Positions 12,175-24,133 of a stretch of 64,000 nt of DNA are shown piece by piece. Under the pieces are notes generated by a model. The model did not search any database, was not told the origin of the DNA, and saw nothing but the letters and a program-made list of their open reading frames with translations. A program made the translations under genes and the position numbers. Each line of letters starts with the position of its first letter. Position 1 is the first letter of the stretch. Source of the DNA: Strongyloides papillosus. Lineage: Eukaryota > Nematoda > Chromadorea > Rhabditida > Strongyloididae. The stretch is taken from assembly GCA_005656395.1 (NCBI GenBank), contig SRSI01000035.1:372001-436000 (forward strand). The letters run 5' to 3'.

Positions 12175-12785
12175 TGCAAATGATTTTTAGTTATAAAAAG
12201 TGATAATTGTTTCACTAAACATATCAATACACCTATTAAAATAAAAATATGTTGCATGTTTATATTTAGGAAGTTTTATTTTTCATACAAAAAAAGATTA
12301 AGTTGTTTTTCAGTTTTATTCAAATTTTAAGATAAACAAAAATAATTGATTTAGTATTAATTTTAGGGTAACATCTTTTAACAGTTTTTTAAAACAAAAG
12401 ATATATCTTACTTCCATTCTTAAAATGAATTGATGTTTTTTTATACTGTTAGAAATTTCAAGTTTAATAATTCGATCATCAACATATATGTATTTTTCTA
12501 TTCCGTTTTTGTAAAAGTGTATCATACAACATAAATATACAAAAATTATATTTATTAACAAATATTTGATATAAAATAATCAAAAAAAATATTTGGCAGG
12601 TGATTAAAAAAGATAATTTCCATATATAGAATTGAAATAAAAGACAAATAAAAAGTCAATCAATAGAGAATTTATATTAATAAGATAATTTAATCGTTTA
12701 AATATTGTGTGATAATAAAACATATAATATTAGGTAACTATGAAGTAGATAAAAAAAATTTATTATATAAATTTCTCGTTTAGTT
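12175..12785. other. Intergenic, no supported gene
   Basis: A short 81-codon frame at 12316-12561 (minus) is low complexity, has no paralogue here and no clear start context, so it is not called. The region should contain the promoter of the second astacin. Confidence 0.5.
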
Positions 12786-13574
12786 TTATTGAACTGAATT
12801 TAACTCAACAAGACAAGATAACATTTGAAATATTTTTGACAGAAGACAATCGATTCTGCTTTTGTGAGCATTTTTCAAGAAAAATATTGTATCAACTTTT
12901 TGGGAGTATTTCTGGAAGCGATCGAAAAATTCCATATCTTCTTGATAGTTAATATCAATGTTTCTTCTGTTACCTCTATCTTTATACTTCCTTTTGACAG
13001 CCCCACGTTCTCTATCAGATTTTGGCTTTTTTTTACTACGTAACTCATCCTTCAATTTTTGGTGTTCTTCATTACTCTCCTTCTCTAGTGCTTGGTATTT
13101 TATATAGTAATACCATGTTTTATAAAGAAGGTTGATTTCACCAATGATAAATTTCTTCAATTCATTTTTAGTATTTGGCCAATTAGGATTGACTGAAAAT
13201 ATGTTGTTAAAATTTAAAATAAACTAACCTGGTCGAAGGTTCCTTAATGCTGTATTTGTACTATAAAAACATTGACAGTGATCAGTATTATTTGTCAACC
13301 AAAAATTCTCTCCATGTGCTTTCTTTTTCTCTTCAAGTTGATTTTTGGTCCATTCCTCATCCTCAGTCAGTAAACTGTATGTAACTTTCTCCGCCAACAA
13401 TATTGTATCATTTGGTATCCCAAGCAATGATGCTTTATGTAATAAATCATTCCATAAATCATTAACACTTTTTATATGATTACAGTTACATTGAGACTTC
13501 TGACTAAAGTCAAAATTTCTTCTTTTTTCAACATTTGTATAAATATTTTCCTTCTGTTGAGGTGGATATAACAT
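12786..13574 (-). CDS. Hypothetical protein with CxC motifs and a basic linker
   Basis: Two exons, 13574-13229 and 13192-12786, joined in phase 1 across a 36-37 nt intron (GTTAGT...TTTCAG), about 250 residues. The N-terminal half has 'CNCNH' and 'CQCFYS' and a predicted helical stretch between them. After the splice comes 'NPNWPNTKNELKKFIIGEINLLYKTWYYY', split here only for description by a basic segment (RSKKKPKSDRERG) and a C-terminal helix with two Cys. No signal peptide or membrane segment, so probably intracellular. I do not recognise the family. Zinc binding by the CxC motifs is possible but speculative. The start is the first ATG in the open frame; an upstream exon cannot be excluded. 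Confidence 0.55.
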
Positions 13575-14211
13575 CTTTCATCTAATCAAACAATATTATT
13601 TAATAGAATGATGAGAATGTCCAACAATTTATACTAAATATTAACTCGCCGATATTCAATTTTGATAATTATAATGATATAAAATAGACATATACATATA
13701 GGAAAGATATTTATATAAATAATATGATAATGTTATAAATATTATTTTATCATAAAATAATTTGCATGGTAATGTGATTGATTTGAATGTTTGCTATCAA
13801 TCTGTATATAGCTTATATTCTACAGAGTAATATTTCATTGTTTTAAAATAATGTCTACATGTCATTTGTCTTATCTATACTCCACACATGATTTTTACTA
13901 ATTTAAAAAAGTAAATTTTAATATTTGCATTTTATCATTGTCAGAAAGGTGAATTATAGATGTATTTCGACATTTTTTCATAAATAAATTTGGTATCACT
14001 TATTTTACAGCATTTATGATAAAATTTGTCATACTCCACAAAAAAGATAAATATTTAATACAAAAAGTTATAATATCAAATTTCAAAATAACTTTCAACA
14101 TTCTGGAACGAATTGTCCGGGAGAGAGTAAAAATTTCTACTATTAATATAATGTTTAGATACTTTTACTTTATTATCAATAGTTATAAAATTACAATGAA
14201 ATGAATAATTT
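13575..14211. other. Intergenic, no supported gene
   Basis: AT-rich. A 62-codon frame at 14016-14204 (plus) is compositionally like its surroundings and is not called. Confidence 0.5.
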
Positions 14212-15271
14212 TTAAAAAAATGTCTTACAAAATTCATCTGTGAATAATTTTCTTACTTCTGGTTGAATTTCATCAAAATACTCCAAAGATAATATATTCT
14301 TTCCCATATCTCTTTGAATTTTGATACATCCTTTAATACCATGCTTATGAAATAATTCTTTTATTTCCTCAAACTTTTTGTAGATGTTTTGCCAACAATG
14401 GATGACATCTCCACTCAACTCACAATACATGATATTGTTAAGGAGGTATTTTTTTACTTCACAAATACTTCTGTCTTTTTTACATCCAACAACAACTGTA
14501 TGTATGTCTCCAAGTAAACATTTGAAAAAAATAGAAGCCATCTTAGGAAGAGTTAAACTTCTTGATGACGATTGAGAGACGTTCTGTGTTTCAATTTTAA
14601 CAGGTAAATCAGTTTCTTTTTCGAATGCATCGACCTTACAGTAATGTCCAACTTTGAAAGTTCCTTTTTTAGGCATTGAAATATCTGTAGTAGAGACTTC
14701 ATAATAATGGTCGAGGTTACTAACACGCTTATTATAGCTCAATTTCCCCAAACCATCCTTTGATGTTATTATATTTGCAAAATAATGGTCAAAATAATTT
14801 AACTCAATATTTTTATATATGTCCTTATCTGATCAAAAAGAAATTAATATTTCAAAATATCTACATACCTTTGTTGTATTCTTTAACAATAACAATTACA
14901 TCGTCTAAAACAAATGCCCATGAAGTTGTTTTACTGCAACCGTAGACATTTCCAATATTGCACATTGTTTCACGGGACAAAAAAAAGTCTGTTCCATTTA
15001 ATTTTCTTTTAAGATTGTTACCACCACTCTTATGGAGATCCAATAACATCTTTGATCTTAGTAAAACCTTACTTTCTTCAAGATTATGGTTATAAAGATT
15101 AATGTCCCTATCTAATTGGATATCAATATTCTTAACATTAAAAATCTTGCTATTAACGTAAACTTGATTATCCACTCCTTTCTTAAGTATTCCACCATGA
15201 TCAAATATAGAATAACCTTCTACTTTTGTTGGTTTACTAATAGTATCACGAAATTGACCAAAGCAATCCAT
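14212..15271 (-). CDS. Hypothetical protein, about 339 residues
   Basis: Exon 1 is 15271-14869 and exon 2 is 14828-14212, joined in phase 1 across a 40 nt intron (GTATGT...GATCAG). This choice of acceptor keeps one frame through KDGLGKLSYNKR. The sequence is mixed alpha/beta in appearance with scattered Cys (MCNIGNVYGC, CKKDRSICEV, IMYCELSGDVIHCW). I do not recognise a family. The upstream frame before the ATG is open and hydrophobic (VYFVFVISYYA) back to an AG at about 15306. The protein might therefore start further upstream with a signal peptide; alternatively that AG is a spliced-leader acceptor. Neighbouring gene 12786-13574 is on the same strand. Confidence 0.5.
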
Positions 15272-15327
15272 AGCGTAATATGATATAACAAAAACAAAAT
15301 AAACTGTTTAGAAAATTGAACACTTCC

Positions 15328-15335
15328 TTTATATA
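15328..15335 (-). promoter_or_regulatory. TATA box of the 14212-15271 gene
   Basis: TATATAAA on the minus strand, about 57 nt before the ATG at 15271. It is followed about 20 nt later by TTTTCTAAACAG, a good cis- or trans-splice acceptor. Confidence 0.45.
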
Positions 15336-15640
15336 CCAAATTTTATCCACTATTTTGAAATAGTTAAAAAAAGATACAAAGTTCCAAAGTAAATTTTTGT
15401 TTATGCAAATGAAACTTCATAGATAATAACAAATGTTAAAATATAACAAAAGAAAAAAGTGTTTTTGTTGGAAAAATAGTAAAATAAAGAAAGGACGAAT
15501 GCAAAGTATATTTTTTTATATCAATGACCAGGAAATAGTAGAGAGAATTTTTTATACTACATATTGTTTTCTTGTAAAAAAAGATTGTAAATTTTAATAC
15601 GACTATAAGATTGTCAATTAAAAATCGTAATGTCACAATT

Positions 15641-17192
15641 TTAATATAAACGACGAAACTTGATGAAATACCGAATTCTATCTATTATGATCAAAAAAAG
15701 ACAGAAAAAGATTTCGATAATATTAATCATTCCCAAACCTAAAAGTAAACTCAAACTATTTCCAATATCCGCAAATAAATTCGCAGAACGATATACTATT
15801 TCTTCTTTTTTCGTTAAAACTGCATGTTCTTTAATAAAAAAGTTTAATATTACATAATTTGCACTAATATCATCCTCCAGATCCTCTTCACTCCCTGTAA
15901 GGCCAAGCATTGCAGCCATATTTTTTGCATGAAGTTTACTGTAATTTGGATTTGTTTTATAAGTATAAGATTCACATGGTGGAGGACAGGAGCATTTATC
16001 CTTAAATTCTGGATGTAAAATACCATTATTAAGGTTATCAGGAAAAAGTGAATCACTCAAACAATTAAAACATTTTAAGTTAACACATATACATGGTCTT
16101 ACTACAAAAAAATTGATGAGCTAAATAGGAATATACTTTTATTAATTACCTTTACCACATATCGACATGTTCGGATTCATTGGCATTACACTTGTACATT
16201 GTGCCAGTTGGTTCTTTTTTAAACAATTTGTATAACAAGATTCATATGTGTATGCACCAGATTCATGGAGACTATCTGGAACTTCAGTATTGTAATCCAA
16301 ACAATTTGATATATTTTTATTTTTTATTTCCTTTGTTATTGTAATTGGTATGTTTACTTCATAACCAAGAGGTAAAACATCAGTGTGAAAAGTAGTTAAT
16401 AGGTGGTTTTCTTTATCTTTAGGATTTAAAATTTGATATTGAATTGATAGATAAGGTGGATATCCATAAGCTTTACGAAAATGATTTCTAAATATACAAA
16501 TATGATAATTAAAAATAAGTTCTTACTTTATATCACTAATTTCATTCTTTAATAATACAGATAAGCCAAATTCTTTTCCAACTCTTGAAAATGCACCAAA
16601 TTTTTGTTTCTTATTTTCAAATAAAAAACATCTTCCAATTCCGTGCTCATCATAGTTAATAATTGTCATGAATTTGTTGCAATTTTGGCCAAGATAAGTA
16701 CACTCGAGAACAGAAATCTTTGTTAAATCATCTTGACCTGTTAAACTCTTATAACAGTAAAATTTTTTATTATGTCAAACTTACTTTTTTATAGGAAATC
16801 CGAAAATTTCTTTGCAAATTATTAATATACATTTCTGGATCATGAAATGAATTTGTTTTCATTTCGGTAGAAAATTTTTTTCCATAAAATTCGTTTTTAA
16901 ATTCAGGATCACTGTCAAAGATAGAATCCTCATAATATTTATTGTGAATATTAAAGCATACACTTATTTTAGGAAAAAAATCTTCATTCACTCTACGTGT
17001 TGTTAAAACTTTGGTCTCTATTTTTTTAACAAATATCTTTTGCATAATTAATAATATAGTTAATGTTAACATTGAAATCATAAATAAAATCCATAAGAAA
17101 AGTATTTTTTTATTTCTTGAATAATATGCTTGAGTAACTACGTTTACACCACTCCAATTAGAAAAATCCTTAATTATTTCTTTAAAGCTCAT
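15641..17192 (-). CDS. DEG/ENaC-family channel subunit, array copy 1
   Basis: Four exons, 17192-16785, 16747-16527, 16487-16150 and 16101-15641, give about 475 residues (phases 0, 2, 1). Topology is that of the amiloride-sensitive channel family: a short cytoplasmic N-terminus (NWSGVNVVTQAYYSRNKK), TM1 (LFLWILFMISMLTLTILLIM), a Cys-rich extracellular domain, and TM2 near the C-terminus. Family hallmarks are 'SGAYTYESCYTNCLKKNQ' and the CSCPPPCESYTY motif before TM2. In TM2 the usual G-X-S selectivity filter reads G-L-G (LLLGLGMINIIEIF). These trimeric cation channels work in the plasma membrane of neurons, muscle or epithelia. Intact in every exon I checked. Confidence 0.85.
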
Positions 17193-17960
17193 CTTAACAG
17201 TAAAGAAGGAAATAGTAATGTTGGAAAACGTAAAATGGAAAGATAATAGTAATTTGATATTTATATACTAGAGTAATTAGTAACGAATTTTTATATTTTT
17301 ATGAATGAATAAAACTATTTTTTCTATTTTTCTTTAATGTAAATTTTGTAACTTGGATATTGTAGATAAGATACTTTTAATAAATAAATGTTTTTAAAAA
17401 TTCTTTAAAATTAAAAAAAGAGGGAAGTTATTTATTAGTTGATTTTAACTTTGTTTTGATATTTCGATAACTCTATTTTCTTAAGCAACCATGTTTCTAT
17501 GCAACTATCTTATTATTTATTTTATTATATTATGGCATACACCAAAAAATTAAAACGGTTTCCAGGGTTAAAGAAGTTTAATATATATTCTCATTGTTAA
17601 AGTTTTAATTTTTATCTAGAAAAAGGAACTTTACATTTTTTTTACAGATAGGTATTCTGTTTTGCTTTAACTTTAAAAAAATTTAACGATATAAAAATGA
17701 AATATATTTTTGATAAAATTTCTTTTGGACATGAAAATGCTTTATCTAAATAAAGATAGTAATTTACGAAAACATAACATTAAAAAATTTATTTAAATAA
17801 AATTATTAAGCTGTCTGATATTTATATTAATTTTCAGTTTAATTAACGAAAATTATGAAACAAATTTTTCATGAAGAACATTTTCTTGATGAAAATAAAA
17901 AGTAACAAATTGATAGTATGATTATAAGATTATCAATTAAAGAGTCATAATGTAAGAATC
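17193..17960. repeat. Intergenic spacer of the channel array
   Basis: Repeated with the genes on a period of about 2.32 kb. It contains landmarks present in all spacers: 'taacttggatattgtagataagatac', given here only as a position near 17350-17375, and 'aagcaaccatgtttc' near 17484. This spacer is closer to the third spacer (21824-22595) than to the second. No gene. Confidence 0.7.
17258..17267 (-). promoter_or_regulatory. TATA box of channel copy 1
   Basis: TATATAAATA on the minus strand, 66 nt before the ATG at 17192. The same box at the same spacing is found before copies 2 (19580-19589) and 3 (21889-21898). Copy 4 has TACATAAATA (24199-24208). Confidence 0.55.
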
Positions 17961-19515
17961 TTAATATAAATGACGAAACTTTATGAAATACCGAATTCTA
18001 TCTATTATGATCAAAAAAAGACAGAAAAAGATTTCAATAATATTTATCATGCCCAAACCTAAAAGTAAACTCAAACTGTTTCCAATATCAGCAAACAAAT
18101 TCGCAGAACGATATACTATTTCTTCTTTTTTCGTTAAAACTGTATGTTCTTTAATAAAAAAGTTTAATATTACATAGTTTGCACTAATATCATCCTCCAG
18201 ATCCTCTTCACTTCCTGTAATGCCAAGCATTGCAGCCATATTTTTTGCATGAAGTTTACTGTAATTTGGATTTGTTTTATAAGTATAAGATTCACATGGT
18301 GGAGGACAGGAGCATTTATCCTTAAATTCTGGATGTAAATTACCATTATTAAGGTTATTAGGAAATAATGAATCGCTCAAACAATTGAAACAATTTAAAT
18401 CATTACATGTACATGGTTTTACTAAAAAATGAATAAGCTAGATACGAATTATATTTTTATTTATTTAATTACCTTTACCACACATCATGAAGTTCGGCTC
18501 AAATGGCGTTACACTTGGACATTGTGCCAGTTGATTCTTTTTTAAACAATTTGTATAACAAGATTCATATGTGTATGCACCAGATTCATGAAGACTATCT
18601 GGATCTTCTGTATTATAATCCAAACAATTTGTTGTAGCTTTATTTTTTATCTCTTTTGTTATTGTAATTGGTATGTTTACTTCATAACCAAGAGGTAAAA
18701 CATCAGTGTGAAAAGTAGTTAATAGGTGGTTTTCTTTATCTTTAGGATTTAAAATTTGATATTGAATTGATAGATAAGGTGGATATCCATAAGCTTTACG
18801 AAAATGATTTCTAAAGATACAAATATGATAATTAAAAATAAGTTCTTACTTTATATCACTAATTTCATTCTTTAATAATACAGATAAGCCAAATTCCTTT
18901 CCAACTCTTGAAAATGCACCAAATTTTTGTTTCTTATTTTCAAATAAAAAACATCTTCCAATTCCGTGCTCATCATAATTAATAATTGTCATGAATTTAT
19001 TGCAATTTTGGCCAAGATAAGTACACTCGATAACAGAAATCTTTGTTAAATCATCTTGACCTGTTAAACTCTTATAACAGTAAAATTTTTTATTATGTCA
19101 AACTTACTTTTTTATAGGAAATCCGAAAATTTCTTTGCAAATTATTAATATACATTTCTGGATCATGAAATGAATTTGTTTTCATTTCGGTAGAAAATTT
19201 TTTTCCATAAAATTCGTTTTTAAATTCAGGATCACTGTCAAAGATAGAATCCTCATCATATTTATTGTGAATATTAAAGCATACACTTATTTTAGGAAAA
19301 AAATCTTCATTCACTCTACGTGTTGTTAAAACTTTGGTCTCTATTTTTGTAACAAATATCTTTTGCATAATTAATAATATAGTTAATGTTAACATTGAAA
19401 TCATAAATAAAATCCATAAGAAAAGTATTTTTTTATTTCTTGAATAATATGCTTGAGTAACTACGTTTACACCACTCCAATTAGAAAAATCCTTAATTAT
19501 TTCTTTTAAGCTCAT
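17961..19515 (-). CDS. DEG/ENaC-family channel subunit, array copy 2
   Basis: Same four-exon layout as copy 1, with exon 1 at 19515-19108 and the last exon ending at 17961, about 476 residues. Exon 1 differs from copy 1 at only a few residues (MSLKEII for MSFKEII, NKYDED for NKYYED). The segment ending 'PFEPNFMMCGKG' is present and splices in frame to a Cys-rich exon (CTCNDLNCFNC). TM1, the Cys-rich extracellular region and TM2 with G-L-G instead of G-X-S are all present. No lesion seen. The high identity to copy 1 across exons 1-3 suggests recent duplication or gene conversion. Confidence 0.85.
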
Positions 19516-20281
19516 CCTAACAGTAAAGAAAATAGTAGTAATATTGGAGAAGTAAAATGGAAAGATAGTAATGATTTGCTATTTATATACTAAAGTGATT
19601 AGTAACGAAATTTTGGATTCTTATGAATTAATAAGCTATTTTTTCTTTTATGTGAATTTTGTAACTTGGATATTGTAGATAAGATACTTTTCAAAAATAA
19701 ATATTTATCAACAAAGCTTTAAAATTTAAAAGAGTGGAAAATTATAGATTAGTCGATTTTAACTTTCCGTTGATATTTCAATAACTCTATTTTTCTTAAG
19801 CAACCATGTTTCCATGCAATTTTTCTTATTGTTAATTTTATTGTATTATGGCTTACACCAAATAAATTATAATAGTTTCCAAGGTTAAAGAAGTTTAATA
19901 TATATTCTCATTGTTAAAATTTTAATATTTATCCAGAAAAAAGAATTTTACATTTTTTTTCCAAACAAGTATTCTGTTTTGCCTACATGTTTAAGAAATT
20001 TAGCGATATAAAGATTTAATATATTTTTGATATTATTTCTTTTAGACATGAAGATGTTTTATTCAAAGAAAGGCAGTAATTTATTAAAAAGTAATATTAA
20101 AAAAGTATTCTTTTAAAATAAAACTATTAAGCTTTATTGTATTTATATTTATTTTTGGTATACTTAACAAAAATATAGAAAAAAGTTTTCTTGAAGAACA
20201 TTTTCTTGATGAAAATAAAAAAGTTATAAATTTATAGTATGATTATCAGACGGCCAATTAAAAAACTATAACGCCACAATT
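19516..20281. repeat. Intergenic spacer of the channel array
   Basis: Second spacer of the 2.3 kb tandem array. Homologous to the others but the most diverged, e.g. near 19735-19880. No gene. Confidence 0.65.
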
Positions 20282-21823
20282 TTAATATAAACGGCGAAAC
20301 TTGATGAAATACCGAATTCTAAATATTATGATCAAAAAAAGGCAGAAAAAGATTTTGATAATATTTATCATTCCCAAACCCAAAAGTAAACCTAAAATAT
20401 TTCCAATATCTGCAAACAAATTTACAGAACGATATACTATTTCTTCTTTTTTTGTTAAAACTGTAGGTTCTTTAATAAAAAAGCTTAATATTACATAATT
20501 TGCACTAATATCGTCCTCCAGATCCTCTTCACTTCCTGTAATGCCAAGAATTTCATCCATATTTTTTGCATGAAGTTTACCGTAACTTGGATTTGTTATA
20601 TAAGTATAAGTTTCACATGGTGGAGGACAATAGCATTTATCTTTAAATTCTAGATATAAAATACCATTATTAAGGTTATCAGGAAATAATGAATCGCTCA
20701 CACAATTGAAATAATTTAAATCCGTACATAAACATGGTTTTTCTAAAAGAAATTAAATAAGATAAACGGATATAATATTTTAATAAATTACTATCACACA
20801 TGTTTGGCTCAAATGGCATTACACTTGGACGTTGTGCCATTTGATTCTTTTTTAAACAACTTGTATAACAAGACTCATATGTGTATGCACCAGATTCATG
20901 AAGACTATCTGGATCTTCTGTATTATAATTCAAACAATTTGTTGTAGCTTTATTTTTTATCTCTTTTGTTATTGTAATTGGTATGTTTACTTCATAACCA
21001 AGAGGCAAAGGATCGCTATGAAAAGTATTTAAAATGTGAGTTTCTTTATTATTAATGATTTGAAAATAAACTGATAAATGAGGCTAATATCCGTAAGCTT
21101 TACGGAAATGGTTTCTAAAAATTCTATATAAAAGTAGAAATAAATGCTTACCTAATATCGCTAATTTCATTTTTTAATAATATAGACAAACCAAATTTCT
21201 TACCAACTCTTGCAAAAGAACCAAAATTTTGTTTATTATATTCAAATAAAAAACATTCTCCAATACCTTTATCTAGGTATTTTTTTATAGACATAGATTT
21301 ATTGCAACTTTGTCCATGATAGGTACAATCAAGAACAGAAATATCTGTTAAAATTTTTCTCAGATTTTTCTCATAAAAACATATTATTTTATAAAACGTA
21401 TATATACATAACTTACTCTTGGTAAAGAAATGTGAATAAATCGTAGATTATTATTAGCAGACATCTCTGGATTATGAAATGAACTTGTTTTCATGTGGTT
21501 GGAAAATCTTGTTCCACAAAATTGATTTTTGAATTCAGGTTCTGTATGAAAAAGTGAATCTCCATTATATAGATTTTGAATACCAAAGCATACACTTATT
21601 TTAGGAAAAAAATCTTCATTCACTCTACGTGCTGTTAAATTTTTAGTTTCAATTTTTTAACAAACATCTTTTGCATAATTAATAATATACTTAATGTTAG
21701 CATTGAAATCATAAATAAAATCCATAAAAAAAGCATTTTTTTATTTCTTGAGTAATATGCTTGAGTAACTACGTTTACACCACTCCAATTAGAAAAATCC
21801 TTAATTATTTCTTTAAAGCTCAT
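20282..21823 (-). pseudogene. DEG/ENaC-family channel pseudogene, array copy 3
   Basis: Homologous to copies 1, 2 and 4 over its whole length and still recognisable at both ends (TM1 at 21823-21660, TM2 in the last exon). It carries at least two disabling changes. In exon 1 the homopolymer near 21653-21658 is one base shorter than in the other copies, shifting the frame right after TM1. In the third exon a TAG at 21084-21086 replaces the Pro codon of the 'GYPPY' site. A conserved Cys is also lost (AQRPSV where the others have AQC.SV). The TATA box is intact, so it may still be transcribed. A sequencing error could explain the homopolymer change but not the stop codon. Confidence 0.8.
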
Positions 21824-22595
21824 CTCAACAGTGAAGAAAATAGTAGTAATTTTGGCGAAAGTAAAATGGAAAGATAGTAATGATTTGCTATTTATATACT
21901 AAAGTGATTAGTAACGAATTTTTATATTTTTATGAATTAATAAAACTATTTTTTCTATTTTTCTTTAATGTAAATTTTGTAACTTGGATATTGTAGATAA
22001 GATACTTTTAATAAATAAATGTTTTTAAAAATTCTTTAAAATTAAAATAAAAAAGAGGAAATTTATTTATTAGTTGATTTTAACTTTATTTTGATATTTC
22101 AATAACTCTATTTTCTTAAGCAACCATGTTTCTATGCAACTATCTTATTATTTATTTTATTATATTATGGCATACACCAATAAATTATAATGGTTACAGG
22201 GTTAAGGAAGTTTAATATATATTCTCATTGTTAAAGTTTTAATTTTTATCTAGAAAAAGGAACTTTACATTTATTTTACAGATAAGTATTCTGTTTTGCT
22301 TTAATTTTAAAAAAATTTAACGATATAAAAATGAAATATATTTTTGATAAAATTTCTTTTGGACATGAAAATGCTTTATCTAAATAAAGATAGTAATTTA
22401 CGAAAACATAACATTAAAAAATTTATTTAAAATAAAATTATTAAGCTGTCTGATATTTATATTTATTTTCAGATTAATTAACGAAAATTATGAAACAAAT
22501 TTTTCATGAAGAACATTTTCTTGATGAAAATAAAAAGTAATAAATTGATAGTATGATTATAAGATTATCAATAAAAGAGGCATATTGTAAGGATC
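21824..22595. repeat. Intergenic spacer of the channel array
   Basis: Third spacer, nearly identical over long stretches to the first (17193-17960), for example around 'taataaataaatgttttt' near 22009. No gene. Confidence 0.7.
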
Positions 22596-24133
22596 TTAAT
22601 ATAAACGACGAAACTTGATGAAATACCGAATTCTATCTATTATGATCAAAAAAAGACAGAAAAAGATTTCAATAATATTTATCATGCCCAAACCTAAAAG
22701 TAAACTCAAACTATTTCCAATATCCGCAAATAAATTCGCAGAACGATATACAATTTCTTCTTTTTTCGTTAAAACTGTATGTTCTTTAATAAAAAAGTTT
22801 AATATTACGTAATTTGCACTAATATCATCCTCTAAATCCTCTTCACTTCCTGTAATGCCAAGCATTGCAGCCATATTTTTTGCATGAAGTTTACTATAAG
22901 TTGGATTTGTTATATAAGTATAAGTTTCACATGGTGGAGGACAAGAGCATTTATCTTTAAATTCTGGATGTAAAATACCATTATTAAGGTTATCAGGAAA
23001 TAGTGAATCGCTCAAACAATTGAAACAATTTAAATCATTACATGTACATGGTTTTTCTAAAAAATGAATAATCTAGATAGGAATTATAATTCAATTAATT
23101 ACCTTTACTACACATGTTCGGCTCAAATGGCATTACACTTTGACATTGTGCTAATTGATTCTTTTTTAAACAACTTGTATAACAAGAATCATATGTGTAT
23201 GCACCCGATGTATGGAGACTATTTGGATCTCCGGTATTATAATACAAACAATTTGATGTATTTTTATTTTTTATTTCTTTTGTTATTGTAATTGGTATGT
23301 TTACTTCATAACCAAGAGGTAAAATATTAGTATGAAAAGTACTTAATTGGTGATTATCTCTATCATTAAAAATTTGATATTGAATTGATAGATAAGGTGG
23401 ATATCCATAAGCTTTACGAAAATGATTTCTAAAGATACAAATATGATAATTAAAAATATGTTCTTACTTTATATCACTGATTTCATTTTTTAATAATACA
23501 GATAAGCCAAATTCTTTACCAACTCTTGAAAATGCACCAAAATGTAGTTTCTTTTTTATAAATGAAAAGCATCTTCCAATTCCGTAATCATCATAGCTAT
23601 TATTAAACATGGCTTTATTGCAATTTTGACCAAGATAAGTACACTCGAGGACAGAAACATTTGTTAAAATATCTTGATCTTTTATTAACTTATAACAATA
23701 AAAACTTTTATTATATCTAACTTACTTTTTTTACATGAATTTGATAATTTCTTTGGAGATTATTAACATACATCTCTGGATCATGAAATGAATTTGTTTT
23801 CATGTCGTTAAAAAATTTTGTCCCATAAAATTCGCTTTTAAAAAGAGGATCATTATCAAAGATAGAATCTTCATCATACTTATTGTGAATATTAAAGCAT
23901 ACACTTATTTTAGGAAAAAAATCTTCATTCACTCTACGTGTTGTTAAAACTTTGGTTTCTATTTTTCTACCGAATATCTTTTGCATAACTATAATTATAG
24001 TCAGTGTCATCATTGAAATCATAAATAAAGTCCATAAAAAAAGTATTTTTTTGTTTCTTGAATAATATGCTTGAGTAACTACGTTTACACCACTCCAATT
24101 AGAAAAATCCTTTATTATTTCTTTAAAGCTCAT
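22596..24133 (-). CDS. DEG/ENaC-family channel subunit, array copy 4
   Basis: Same four-exon organisation, exon 1 starting at 24133, about 470 residues. It is the most diverged intact copy: TM1 reads FLWTLFMISMMTLTIIIVM, and exon 1 ends IHVKK. The segments 'SGAYTYDSCYTSCLKKNQ' and 'CSCPPPCETYTYITNP' are conserved, as is the G-L-G filter. No frame lesion was found. The promoter differs: the TATA motif before it reads TACATAAATA. It is the oldest-looking end of the array and is followed upstream by 1.4 kb of non-repetitive DNA. Confidence 0.83.

Noticed and set aside
12316..12561. 81-codon minus-strand frame
   Set aside because: Low-complexity intergenic DNA, no homologue in the window, no convincing start or splice signals.
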